Shown piece after piece: positions 1 through 6,966 of a stretch of DNA of 17,783 nt. Position numbers and translations under genes: made by a program. The first letter of the stretch is position 1; every line of letters starts with the position of its first letter. Below the pieces are notes generated by a model. The model saw only the letters and a program-made list of their open reading frames with translations. It had not been told where the DNA came from and searched no databases. The DNA lies in NCBI GenBank assembly GCA_031289975.1, contig JAITOM010000281.1, positions 1-17,783 on the forward strand, written 5' to 3'. Source of the DNA: Methanobrevibacter sp. (lineage in GTDB: Archaea > Methanobacteriota > Methanobacteria > Methanobacteriales > Methanobacteriaceae).

Positions 1-150
1 TTCATCATAACGCAAAATACAATTAGCAGACTCCATGATTAAAACAATGAAAAATAGAATGAAACTTGAAATAAACAAGATTCTACCAATCATACCTTCA
101 GTTAATTTAGCTATTAAACTATCTATAAACCCCCTTAATTTATTAATCAA
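1..150 (-). CDS. Partial small membrane protein, N-terminal 50 codons
   Basis: The minus strand is open for 50 codons from a TTG at 150 to the window edge, so only the N-terminus is visible. After a short basic, amphipathic start there is a strongly hydrophobic segment (about residues 24-39, ILFISSFILFFIVLIM), which suggests a membrane anchor or signal anchor. The TTG follows the ribosome-binding-like AGAGG at a normal distance; the ATG within that stretch is closed at once by TAG, which is why TTG is chosen. It begins 27 bases after the stop of the upstream minus-strand gene (178-657), so the two are probably co-transcribed. I do not recognise the family. Confidence 0.55.
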   Translation of the reverse strand, partial: MINKLRGFIDSLIAKLTEGMIGRILFISSFILFFIVLIMESANCILRYDE

Positions 151-177
151 CTAAATCATCCTCTCTTACTATTATTT

Positions 178-657
178 TTATGAGTTTTTAAATAGATAAT
201 TAAAGGAAGGATCTATTAAAAGACTGGTATAATAAATAGAATAGTCTTTATTATTTTCGTTAGGATCATCGAAAAACATGATCTCTATTTTAACTGGTAA
301 TTTACCATTTGGTTCTGCCTGATATCCAATATATTCATAAATATCAAATTGATTACTGGTTAAAAGGTCTTTTTTTTCGTAGACATTATCATTTTCCGCT
401 AAAAGATTCATATCTTTATCATAATAACGAGTATTCATTTTTACATAATCAATATTAGACAAAACTTTTACACTACACCAAATACTATAAGAGTTTATAA
501 AACCCTGAGATTGATTAGTAAAACCCAAATCAGTAACTTGAAGTTTACCTTTTATTCCTGTATTTCCACTACCTTTAATAACACCAAGACCAAAAGCAGA
601 TGAAGCAATAAAACCTATAATTACAATAAACCATAAAATCTTCAATTTTCTATCCAT
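178..657 (-). CDS. Hypothetical membrane-anchored or exported protein
   Basis: This encodes about 159 residues from the ATG at 657. A TTG at 678 would add seven residues, but the ATG is better placed because a GGTTG-like ribosome-binding site lies just in front of it. Residues about 5-22 (LKILWFIVIIGFIASSAF) form a hydrophobic segment after a basic start, as in a signal peptide or N-terminal anchor. The rest is polar and rich in N, D, Y and alternating hydrophobics, consistent with a beta-rich extracytoplasmic domain. There is no cysteine right after the hydrophobic stretch, so a lipoprotein is unlikely. It is followed after 27 bases by another small membrane protein. The family is not recognised; a cell-surface role is inference. 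Confidence 0.72.
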   Translation of the reverse strand: MDRKLKILWFIVIIGFIASSAFGLGVIKGSGNTGIKGKLQVTDLGFTNQSQGFINSYSIWCSVKVLSNIDYVKMNTRYYDKDMNLLAENDNVYEKKDLLTSNQFDIYEYIGYQAEPNGKLPVKIEIMFFDDPNENNKDYSIYYTSLLIDPSFNYLFKNS

Positions 658-692
658 TTTAACACAACCATAAAACAAAAACGTAAACTTTT

Positions 693-727
693 ATGGAGGT
701 TTTGTAAATAATTTACAAAACCTCCAT
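693..727. promoter_or_regulatory. Perfect 16-bp inverted repeat in front of the 178-657 gene
   Basis: Bases 693-708 (ATGGAGGTTTTGTAAA) are the exact reverse complement of 712-727, with a 3-base spacer. It lies 36 bases upstream of the ATG at 657, close to where transcription would start if the TATA-like boxes at 735-776 are used. It could be an operator palindrome or a hairpin in the mRNA leader. The left part (682-704) also resembles the ends of the 98-bp element at 9088-9185, sharing TGGAGGTTTTG, so it may be a relic of such an end. Confidence 0.5.
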
Positions 728-734
728 TTAATAT

Positions 735-776
735 TCAATAAGTTTATATAATATATAATCAATAAGTTTATATAAT
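735..776 (-). promoter_or_regulatory. Tandem TATA-like boxes for the 178-657 gene
   Basis: An 18-bp direct repeat occurs at 735-752 and 759-776 (period 24). On the minus strand each copy contains TTATATAAAC, a good archaeal TATA-like sequence. The nearer copy would place transcription start around 715-725, inside the inverted repeat at 693-727. This is motif reading only; no start site is known. Confidence 0.35.
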
Positions 777-793
777 CATATAATTTTAGAAAC

Positions 794-1024
794 TATAGTA
801 ATTATAGAAAAGTTCTTAAATTTTGAATGATAATTTTTTTTATTAAATTATTTAATTTTAAATATTACTTCATTTTTAAATATTACTTCATTAAAATTTA
901 TAATTTTAAATTTTAAATAATATAAGTATATTTTAATTAATATAAATAATTTTAAATAAATATTTTTTAATAATATTTATTTTTAAAAAAGTTATTTATT
1001 AAGAACTTTATCAAAACCACTATA
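794..1024 (-). mobile_element. MITE-like element, copy A (minus orientation)
   Basis: This 231-bp AT-rich element belongs to the five-copy family described at 4917-5146. It runs from TATAGTAATTATAGAAAAG (left) to CTTTATCAAAACCACTATA (right), the reverse complement of the other copies. The left terminal repeat is the most diverged of the set. An internal 18-bp unit is duplicated around 855-890. It has no coding capacity. It sits in the divergent gap between the 178-657 gene and the phosphoesterase operon. No convincing target duplication is visible. Confidence 0.75.
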
Positions 1025-1138
1025 ATAAAGGAATGTTAAAATATTAAATTATAAAATAAGATAGATACCATTAAATAAATAACAATGAAAAATTAATGAA
1101 TATTAAAAATTGAATATTAAAATTTTAATAGAACTTTT

Positions 1139-1146
1139 TTTAAATA
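1139..1146 (+). promoter_or_regulatory. Possible TATA box for the 1195-1988 genes
   Basis: TTTAAATA matches the methanogen TATA consensus and lies about 50 bases before the ATG at 1195, which would leave a leader of roughly 25 bases. The surrounding DNA is so AT-rich that chance matches are common. Confidence 0.3.
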
Positions 1147-1194
1147 GATTATATTCATTTATTTAAAAAAATTTGGATTTGATAGGTGTTTTAA

Positions 1195-1302
1195 ATGAAA
1201 AGAAAGCAAATTATTGTTAATTATTCAAAATCTCTAAAATCCTCTGAAATAGAAAAAATTATTAGTTATGGTAATCTGTTACAAGAGGAGAGGATAATAT
1301 GA
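1195..1302 (+). CDS. Small 35-residue protein overlapping the phosphoesterase start
   Basis: An ATG at 1195 preceded by AGGTG (spacing 6) opens a 35-codon frame. It is basic at the N-terminus (MKRKQ) and ends ...QEERII. Its TGA stop at 1300-1302 overlaps the ATG of the phosphoesterase (1299-1301) in an ATGA arrangement typical of translational coupling. The ribosome-binding site of the downstream gene lies inside this frame. It may be a genuine small protein or a leader peptide that controls entry into the next gene. The family is not recognised. Confidence 0.5.
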   Translation: MKRKQIIVNYSKSLKSSEIEKIISYGNLLQEERII

Positions 1303-1988
1303 AAATTATACATATAAGTGATGTTCATAGTGATGAAAATGAGAATTTTTTAAAGTATTTGGATGAAAATGAAATAGATTTAGTTTTAATTTCAGGAGAT
1401 ATTACTGATTTTGGTCCTCAAGAATTTGCAGATAATTTTTTAAATAATCTTGCTTCTAAAACATCGGTAATAGCTATTCATGGAAACTGTGATATAGAAG
1501 CTATTCCTAAGACTATTGAAAATTCTAAAGCGATTTCTGGTCATGATAAGATTAATCTTTTTAAAAATATTTTAATATATGGTTTTGGTGGTTCAAATCC
1601 TACTCCATTTGCTACACCATTTGAAATAAATGAAGAAGATTTATATAATAGTTTGAATAATTTAATAAACTATGAAAATGTGATTATTGAAGAAAACAAA
1701 TCTATAAATAAGGATAACATAATTAAAATATTGTTAACACATGCCCCGCCATTTGAAAGCGAAGCAGATAAAATATTAAGTGGAGACCATGTTGGAAGTA
1801 AAGCTGTTAGGGATATTTTAAATGAAAACGATTTTGATTTAAATTTATGTGGTCATATTCATGAAGCAAAGTCAATATCTAAATTAAATAATACCATCGT
1901 TGCAAATCCTGGTATGTTTAAGGATAATCATGGGATTTTAATAGAAACAGACGATGATAATTTTAATGTTGAAATTGTCAAATTTTAA
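1299..1988 (+). CDS. Calcineurin-like metallophosphoesterase
   Basis: This is a 229-residue cytoplasmic protein of the metallophosphoesterase superfamily, close in length to compact archaeal phosphodiesterases. The five metal and active-site blocks appear in order: D8-V9-H10, G33-D34-I35-T36-D37, G62-N63-C64-D65 (the usual GNHD with Cys in place of His), T147-H148 and G185-H186-I187-H188. These side chains bind two metal ions and cleave phosphomono- or phosphodiesters; the real substrate cannot be told from sequence. The GNCD variant replaces the residue that normally acts as general acid, and this substitution also occurs in other archaeal members. The ATG follows a GGAGAGG site and overlaps the stop of the small upstream ORF. 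It converges with 2013-2810, with only 24 bases between the stops. Confidence 0.92.
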   Translation: MKIIHISDVHSDENENFLKYLDENEIDLVLISGDITDFGPQEFADNFLNNLASKTSVIAIHGNCDIEAIPKTIENSKAISGHDKINLFKNILIYGFGGSNPTPFATPFEINEEDLYNSLNNLINYENVIIEENKSINKDNIIKILLTHAPPFESEADKILSGDHVGSKAVRDILNENDFDLNLCGHIHEAKSISKLNNTIVANPGMFKDNHGILIETDDDNFNVEIVKF

Positions 1989-2012
1989 AATCAAAACATT
2001 GTTAATGAATGT

Positions 2013-2810
2013 TTAAAAAATAGAAAATTTTTTTGAAGTCGTAGAATTCTTTTCGTATTTATTTAAAAAATTGGTTGATTTTAGAATGTTTTCTTTATAA
2101 TAAGGAATTTGATTATCTAAAAAATTCATAAATTCCCTTGCAAGTTCATTTCTCTTATAACTATTTTTATCTTCTCCATTTATTTTTAAAATATTACAAA
2201 TGGTTTCAATACTATCGTTATCAATATTATTAATAAATGGATATAAAATTTTTATTTTTAAACTTTCATCATCATTAAAAGCAATATAATTGGAATAGGA
2301 TTTTAAACCTTCTCCAGATAAAATAGCTGATAGAATAGAATCAACTTCTTCATCCATGGATATTGAAGAAACTACACCATTGATATTGTTATCCTTTAAA
2401 AATTTAATTGTTTCTTTAGAATTTTTTAATTTAACAAATTCCTCATAAGATTTAAAGTTAGAAGAAATGATGTTTATCCCATACTTTCTTAAGTAAGATT
2501 CAAGTATGATATTTGATAAAATATCTCTTTTAGTATTATTAAATATTAATATTTGGTCTCTAATGCCAATTGAATGAGATAATGATTTAGATGCCTTAAT
2601 AGCTATTTTTTGAAAAGCTGTTGATCTTAAAACATTTATTTTAGGAAATCTATTCTTAAAAATCTCCTCCCTTTTTTTAGAGAATTTAGAAAATCTTAGA
2701 TTATTTATATAAATTCTATGTCTGTAAAGGGAAATAAATCTGGTATCTACTCCGATTCTTCCTAAAAATTTTAAAACATCTTTTTTTAAGTGTGTTTGAT
2801 TATTAGTCAT
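2013..2810 (-). CDS. Degenerate PP-loop (ATP pyrophosphatase)-like protein
   Basis: This is a 265-residue soluble protein starting at ATG 2810 behind AAGGA, 17 bases after the argJ stop and so probably in an operon with argJ. By eye it follows the plan of TtcA/TtuA/CTU1-type tRNA 2-thiolation enzymes. Residues about 82-116 match the strand-loop-helix that normally carries SGGxDS, but here read IFNNTKRD (89-96). Residues 148-168 (SISMDEEVDSILSAILSGEG) match the GHNxDDxxxTxxxxxLRGD block. Residues about 185-250 match the C-terminal region ending in NILKS. The ATP-binding P-loop residues are gone, and there is a single cysteine (C205) instead of the zinc-finger and catalytic cysteines. So, if related, it is probably not an active thiolase. 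The assignment is inference from a remembered family pattern. Confidence 0.7.
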   Translation of the reverse strand: MTNNQTHLKKDVLKFLGRIGVDTRFISLYRHRIYINNLRFSKFSKKREEIFKNRFPKINVLRSTAFQKIAIKASKSLSHSIGIRDQILIFNNTKRDILSNIILESYLRKYGINIISSNFKSYEEFVKLKNSKETIKFLKDNNINGVVSSISMDEEVDSILSAILSGEGLKSYSNYIAFNDDESLKIKILYPFINNIDNDSIETICNILKINGEDKNSYKRNELAREFMNFLDNQIPYYKENILKSTNFLNKYEKNSTTSKKFSIF

Positions 2811-2827
2811 ATTATTTCCTTATAATT

Positions 2828-4045
2828 TTAAGTTGTATATTCTGCATTTATTTTCACATAATCGTAGGTTAAATCACAACCAAATGCATTTGCAGTTCCA
2901 TTAGCAAGATGTAAATCAATTAATATATTGATCTCATTATTTTTCATGATTTCTTCAGCATCTTTAAGATTTACTGTTCCTTCAAACCCTAAAATCTCAC
3001 TATTTTTCACTAAATATACTTTTTCTTCATTATTAGAAATAGCTATTGAAATATTATCCGGATTAAAATCAACTCCGCAATATCCAACTGCTGCAACAAT
3101 TCTACCCCAATTAGGATCTCCACCAAAAATAGCTGCTTTAACAAGAGAAGAAGATATAACAGATTTAGCTATTGTTTTAGCATCCTCATAACTTTTAGCT
3201 CCATTGACCTTAACTTCTAAAAACTTTGTTGCTCCTTCACCATCCCTTGCCATCATCTTAGCTAATTGAATACATAAATACTCTAATCCATCTTGAAATT
3301 TAGGGTCTAAACCATCATTATATCTAACATCAACTTTCTTAGTGGTTACTAAAATAACCTCATCGTTTGTGCTTTCATCCCCATCAACAACCAACATGTT
3401 AAAGCTTTTATCCACAGCCATTTTAAGTGAATCTTTTAAAAGTTTCTTATCTTCAATTTTAGCATCCGTAGATATAAAACATAACAATGTAGCCATGTTT
3501 GGAGCTATCATACCTGTTCCTTTAGCTATTGCACCAATTTTAACTTTTTCACCATTTTTTAATGTGATTTCAACAGCATATTCTTTAGGAACAGTGTCTG
3601 TGGTCATAATTGCTTTTGCACTATTGGTTGATGCCTCATTAGAATTTTCTAATTTAAGATCATCTATTAATTTATACATAATCTTCATTGGCATTTTTCT
3701 ACCAATTACACCTGTTGAAGCAATAGCTATTTCATTTTTATTAATATTTAATTTATTGGATAGATGATTAATCATATCTTGACAATCTTCTTCTCCTTGA
3801 GAACCTGTAAAGCAATTAGCATTACCACTGTTAGCTATAATGGCTGAAATGATGTTATTCTCCATGATACTTTTAGTGTGTTTAACAGGTGCTGCCATGA
3901 TTTTATTCGTAGTGAAAACTCCTGTTGCCATAGTTTCAGGAAAAGAAATAATACAAACCCCATATTTTCCTTCACGAATTCCTCCAGCTTCCACACCATA
4001 GACAGCACATATTCCACCATCAATAGTTTTTATATTATCATTCAT
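2828..4045 (-). CDS. argJ: Arginine biosynthesis bifunctional protein ArgJ
   Basis: ArgJ moves the acetyl group from N-acetylornithine to glutamate; some members also make N-acetylglutamate from acetyl-CoA. At 405 residues it has full family length. Visible signatures are NSGNANCFTG (72-81), the oxyanion-hole STGVIG (110-115), TTDTVPK (148-154), the self-cleavage site KGTGMIAPNMATLLCF (175-190) with nucleophile Thr186 after Ala185, GDPNWGRI toward the C-terminus, and the typical ending KINAEYTT. The enzyme should mature into alpha and beta chains by cutting before Thr186. The ATG is preceded by GTGAT (4049-4053). The PP-loop-like gene follows 17 bases downstream. No other arg gene is in the window. 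Whether it is mono- or bifunctional cannot be read from sequence. Confidence 0.97.
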   Translation of the reverse strand: MNDNIKTIDGGICAVYGVEAGGIREGKYGVCIISFPETMATGVFTTNKIMAAPVKHTKSIMENNIISAIIANSGNANCFTGSQGEEDCQDMINHLSNKLNINKNEIAIASTGVIGRKMPMKIMYKLIDDLKLENSNEASTNSAKAIMTTDTVPKEYAVEITLKNGEKVKIGAIAKGTGMIAPNMATLLCFISTDAKIEDKKLLKDSLKMAVDKSFNMLVVDGDESTNDEVILVTTKKVDVRYNDGLDPKFQDGLEYLCIQLAKMMARDGEGATKFLEVKVNGAKSYEDAKTIAKSVISSSLVKAAIFGGDPNWGRIVAAVGYCGVDFNPDNISIAISNNEEKVYLVKNSEILGFEGTVNLKDAEEIMKNNEINILIDLHLANGTANAFGCDLTYDYVKINAEYTT

Positions 4046-4104
4046 TTTATCACATTAGTACTATAGTTCACATTCTTTAATAAAGTTTACATTAATTGAT
4101 TAAA

Positions 4105-4124
4105 TACAATACAGTATTATTGTA
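4105..4124. promoter_or_regulatory. 7-bp inverted repeat upstream of argJ
   Basis: TACAATA (4105-4111) and its reverse complement TATTGTA (4118-4124) are separated by six bases, 60-80 bases before the argJ start. The size and position would suit an operator. In such AT-rich DNA it may be chance. Confidence 0.22.
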
Positions 4125-4148
4125 ATTTTCATTTAAAGAAAAATTTAA

Positions 4149-4280
4149 ATGGATGAATTAAACAAAATATTAAACAAAATAAAAAGCTTAAATGGGCAAA
4201 TTAAAAATATAACATTAAAGTTACAATCATATAAACATACCCAGACAAAAAGAAAAAAGAAAACAACGATAAAAAGTTGA
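4149..4280 (+). CDS. Possible 43-residue basic coiled-coil protein
   Basis: An ATG-to-TGA frame of 43 codons. The first 28 residues show a heptad-like pattern of L and I (LNKILNKIKSLNGQIKNI), and the tail is very basic (TKRKKKTTIK). No convincing ribosome-binding site precedes it (AAAGAAAAATTTAA), and lysine-rich frames arise easily in A-rich DNA, so it is reported as possible only. Confidence 0.22.
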   Translation: MDELNKILNKIKSLNGQIKNITLKLQSYKHTQTKRKKKTTIKS

Positions 4281-4442
4281 AAAAATAAAAAAATAGAAAG
4301 TTTAAATCTAGTTTATTTAATTAAATTCCTTATTTTTAAGAAATAATTGAAGTAAAACATTTAGATTTTAAATCAATGAAAAAATAATGATTAGTTTCAA
4401 AAATTAGAATACTTTAGTAAAATTAAAAAATTTTGAAAGTAG

Positions 4443-4490
4443 AGAAAATCAAAGATTTTCTAAGTTAAAACTAAAGTTTTTAAAGTGCCA
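4443..4490 (+). repeat. Short hairpin element, argJ-side copy
   Basis: AGAAAATC-AAA-GATTTTCT (4443-4461) is a perfect 8-bp hairpin followed by AGTTTTTAAAGTGCC. The same hairpin-plus-tail plan is seen at 8641-8727 (inverted), 12167-12335 and 14211-14279, with changes in the stem that preserve pairing. It lies about 400 bases upstream of argJ. It is too far from a stop codon to be an obvious terminator. Confidence 0.5.
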
Positions 4491-4712
4491 AAAATTTGGT
4501 TCTTGACTATGATTAGAAAATAATCAAAAAATGCATTAATTCATTGAAATAGGCGATTCAGAACTAATAATTTGGGTTTATACAAATTTACTAATTTTTC
4601 ATTGAAAAATTGATGATCACTCCCAATAATTTAAATTAAATTTTATTTTAATCAATCATAAACTTCTAAAATATCAATTATAAAAATAATAATTATATTA
4701 TATTTTTTATCA

Positions 4713-4779
4713 TAATATATGACAAATTTGATAAAATTTTATAAAAATCAATTAAATTAAATACAGATATCATTATATT
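4713..4779 (+). repeat. 67-bp repeat, inverted partner at 8872-8937
   Basis: This segment matches the reverse complement of 8872-8937 at about 64 of 67 positions, with one substitution in the middle and a 1-base gap. The shared core includes ATACAGATATCATTATATT and AAAATCAATTAAATTAAA. The similarity stops abruptly on both sides. It encodes nothing visible. With its partner it brackets the synthase and transporter genes. Confidence 0.72.
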
Positions 4780-4848
4780 AGTAAGTAACGCAAATACTTC
4801 TAAAATAAAGTGTAGTTACTTTTAATTTAACTTAATTAAAATTTTGCA

Positions 4849-4868
4849 ATATGTCGTGTGCATGAGCC
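4849..4868 (+). repeat. 20-bp repeat shared with 16715-16734
   Basis: ATATGTCGTGTGCATGAGCC recurs with one change (C to T at position 7) at 16715-16734, same strand. The preceding 18 or so bases are also similar (TTAATTAAAATTTTG). It is unusually GC-rich for this window. It lies about 50 bases before the MITE at 4917. It may be a relic end of a mobile element or an integration site. Confidence 0.6.
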
Positions 4869-4916
4869 ACTATTATTTAATAAACTATTAAATCAATACA
4901 TTAAATTTATAAATTT

Positions 4917-5146
4917 TATAGTGGTTTTGATAAAGTTCTTAATAAATAACTTTTTTAAAAATAAATATTATTGAAAGATACTAATTTAAAATTATTTATA
5001 TTAATTAAAATATATTAATATTATTTAAATTTTAAAATTATAGATTTTCATGAAATAATATTTAAAATTAAATAACTTAATAAAAAAAATTATCATTTAA
5101 AAAAATTATCATTTTAAAATTTAAGAACTTTTCCATAATGACTATA
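4917..5146 (+). mobile_element. MITE-like element, copy B (reference copy)
   Basis: This 230-bp AT-rich, non-coding element is bounded by imperfect 26-bp terminal inverted repeats. The left end begins TATAGTGGTTTTGATAAAG and the right end, read inward, begins TATAGTCATTATGGAAAAG; both continue GTTCTTAA, and 21 of 26 positions agree. Four further copies occur at 794-1024, 9040-9355, 12373-12586 and 14309-14565. No clear target duplication is seen, apart from a possible TA. It ends only 28 bases before the AGGTGA site of the synthase gene, so the promoter of that gene may lie within the element's right end. It carries no transposase and would depend on one elsewhere. Confidence 0.85.
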
Positions 5147-5173
5147 TTAATAATTAAATAAAATAAATAAATT

Positions 5174-5186
5174 AGGTGAAAACATT
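5174..5186 (+). promoter_or_regulatory. Strong ribosome-binding site facing an ATT codon
   Basis: AGGTGA (5174-5179) is the archaeal Shine-Dalgarno sequence. Four bases later, in frame with the synthase gene, comes ATT (5184-5186), where ATG would be expected. The same spacing is seen at argJ (GTGAT-AAA-ATG) and the aminotransferase (GTGATC-ATT-ATG). The frame from 5184 to the ATG at 5220 is open and reads like a normal LeuA N-terminus (FIESIEKVKKT). Translation may start at this ATT or at the weakly marked ATG 5220. Confidence 0.45.
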
Positions 5187-5219
5187 TTTATTGAAAGTAT
5201 TGAGAAAGTAAAGAAAACA

Positions 5220-6713
5220 ATGCAAATTCCAGATAACATTAATATATTTGATACAACATTAAGGGATGGGGAACAAGCTCCAGGTGTTGCATTTACTGTA
5301 GATGAGAAGATTCAAATAGCTCAAAAATTAGATCAAATAGGTGTCGATACTATAGAAGTTGGTTTTCCAACAGTTTCAGATGGTGAAAAAGAGTCATCAC
5401 GAGCTATTAATGATTTAGGATTAAATGCTAATATTTCTGGATTAACTAGAGTTTTAAGGCAAGATATTGATGCTTTAATTGATAGTGATTTAAATTATAT
5501 GCATACATTTATTGGGACTTCAAAGTTACATAGAGATTATAAGTTAAAAATGTCTAAGGAAGAAATTTTAGAGAAAGCCATTTATGCAATTGAATATGGT
5601 AAAGATCATGGAATTAATGTTGAATTTTCAGCAGAAGATGCTACAAGAACTGAAGAAAATTATTTAATTGAAGTTTATAAAGCAGCTGAGGTAGCAGGAG
5701 CAGATATTATAAATGTTCCTGATACTGTAGGTGTTTTATTTCCATCAGCAACAAAAGAATTAATTACAAAAATTAAAGAAAACATTAAAATTCCAATTAG
5801 TATCCATTGCCACAACGATTTTGGTTTAGCTGTTGCTAATTCTTTAATGGCTATTGAATCTGGAGCAAATCAAGCTCATGTGACCGTTAATGGGATTGGT
5901 GAACGTGCTGGGAATGCATCTTTAGATGAATTTGTGGTGGCATTAAAAGTTGCTTATGGATATGAACATCTTAAAATTGATACAAAACAGCTATTTAATT
6001 TATCAGAATTCATATCTAAATTAACTGGAATTAAAATTCCTATTAATAAACCAATTGTAGGTGGAAATGCATTTGCTCATGAATCAGGAATACATGTACA
6101 TGGTGTTTTAGAAAATGCAGCTACCTATGAACCAATAAGTCCTGAAATGGTAGGTCACACAAGAAAAATTGCTTTAGGAAAACATACAGGAGCAAATAGT
6201 CTAAAATCAAAATTAAAAGAATACAATATTAAGATTAATCAAGAACAATTCACTCAAGTTTATAATCAAATAAAAACTCTTGGAGATAAAGGAAAAATTA
6301 TAACTGATGCAGATTTAAAAGCAATAGCTATCACTGCATTAGGAAAAGCAAAAAATGAATCAATAAAACTTTTAGGTATTACAGTAATAAGTGGGGATAC
6401 TGTATCAGCTACTGCAACTGTTAAACTAAGTATTGATGGTAGGGTTGAAGAAAAATCAGAAATAGGTGTTGGACCAGTTGATGCTGCATTAAAAGCTATT
6501 TCTAAATTAGTAAAAGGATACATTGATGTTGAATTAGAAGAATATAATATTGATGCCATTACTGGTGGTACCGATGCTTTAGCAGAAGTCTTTGTTATAA
6601 GTTCTAATAGTGAAGGAAATAAAGCAACAGGAAGATCAACCCAAGAAGATATTGTTTTAGCAAGTGTTGATGCTATATTAAATTCAATTAATAAAATAAT
6701 AGCTATTAAATAG
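5220..6713 (+). CDS. leuA: 2-isopropylmalate synthase / citramalate synthase family
   Basis: This enzyme condenses acetyl-CoA with a 2-oxoacid: 2-oxoisovalerate in leucine synthesis (LeuA), or pyruvate in the citramalate route to isoleucine (CimA). At 497 residues it has the full plan of a TIM-barrel HMGL-like catalytic domain (about 8-270), a linker and the regulatory LeuA dimer domain (about 380-497, with GVGPVDAAL at 416 and GGTDALAEV at 449). Signatures are DTTLRDGEQ (11-19), HCHND metal ligands (196-200), NGIGERAGN (224-232) and HESGIHVHG (287-295). The regulatory domain argues against AksA/homocitrate synthase, which is shorter. HTFIGTS and VGFPTVSDGE favour LeuA over CimA, but this is not decisive. 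The true start may be an ATT at 5184. A MITE lies immediately upstream. Confidence 0.92.
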   Translation: MQIPDNINIFDTTLRDGEQAPGVAFTVDEKIQIAQKLDQIGVDTIEVGFPTVSDGEKESSRAINDLGLNANISGLTRVLRQDIDALIDSDLNYMHTFIGTSKLHRDYKLKMSKEEILEKAIYAIEYGKDHGINVEFSAEDATRTEENYLIEVYKAAEVAGADIINVPDTVGVLFPSATKELITKIKENIKIPISIHCHNDFGLAVANSLMAIESGANQAHVTVNGIGERAGNASLDEFVVALKVAYGYEHLKIDTKQLFNLSEFISKLTGIKIPINKPIVGGNAFAHESGIHVHGVLENAATYEPISPEMVGHTRKIALGKHTGANSLKSKLKEYNIKINQEQFTQVYNQIKTLGDKGKIITDADLKAIAITALGKAKNESIKLLGITVISGDTVSATATVKLSIDGRVEEKSEIGVGPVDAALKAISKLVKGYIDVELEEYNIDAITGGTDALAEVFVISSNSEGNKATGRSTQEDIVLASVDAILNSINKIIAIK

Positions 6714-6816
6714 TTTAATTTATTATATTCTACCTAAAAACAAAATTTTCATCCTCTTAAATCGAAACATTTATATTGTGTATGTTATAAAAATATTAAT
6801 TGAAACACGAAAAATA

Positions 6817-6824
6817 TTTTTTTT
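6817..6824 (+). terminator. Oligo-T tract after the synthase gene
   Basis: A run of eight T on the plus strand lies about 100 bases after the stop at 6713. Archaeal RNA polymerase commonly stops at such tracts. The link to this gene is inferred from position. Confidence 0.33.
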
Positions 6825-6833
6825 CATTATTTA

Positions 6834-6878
6834 GTTAAAGTCCTTTGATAGGGTGATTAGGACTTTAACCACCCCTAT
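6834..6878. other. Interlocking inverted repeats between convergent genes
   Basis: GTTAAAGTCCT (6834-6844) pairs perfectly with AGGACTTTAAC (6859-6869). The loop contains ATAGGGTG (6848-6855), which can pair with CACCCCTAT (6870-6878) with one bulged base. The two stems interlock. A full pseudoknot is sterically doubtful because no linker is left to cross the 11-bp stem, so alternative exclusive hairpins are more likely. It sits between the ends of the convergent synthase and transporter genes and may act as a two-way terminator. Confidence 0.5.
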
Positions 6879-6966
6879 TATTATTTAATTCCTCTTAATA
6901 TTTGCTATTCCTAATTTAATGAATATTTCACCATAATAGCTCATTAAACTTGAGATAAGATAATAA

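Noticed and set aside
2928..3767. Plus-strand frames of 87 and 141 codons over argJ
   Set aside because: They lie wholly within the well-supported argJ gene on the other strand and have no family signatures or ribosome-binding sites.
5176..5211. An 11-codon GTG frame with three leucine codons just before the leucine-type synthase gene, resembling a leader peptide
   Set aside because: Its GTG is part of the AGGTGA ribosome-binding site, there is no hairpin/terminator pair after it, and the in-frame extension of the synthase explains the site better.
6834..6878. Reading the interlocking stems as a classic H-type pseudoknot riboswitch
   Set aside because: No linker remains to span the 11-bp stem, and the site is downstream of both flanking genes, not in a leader.
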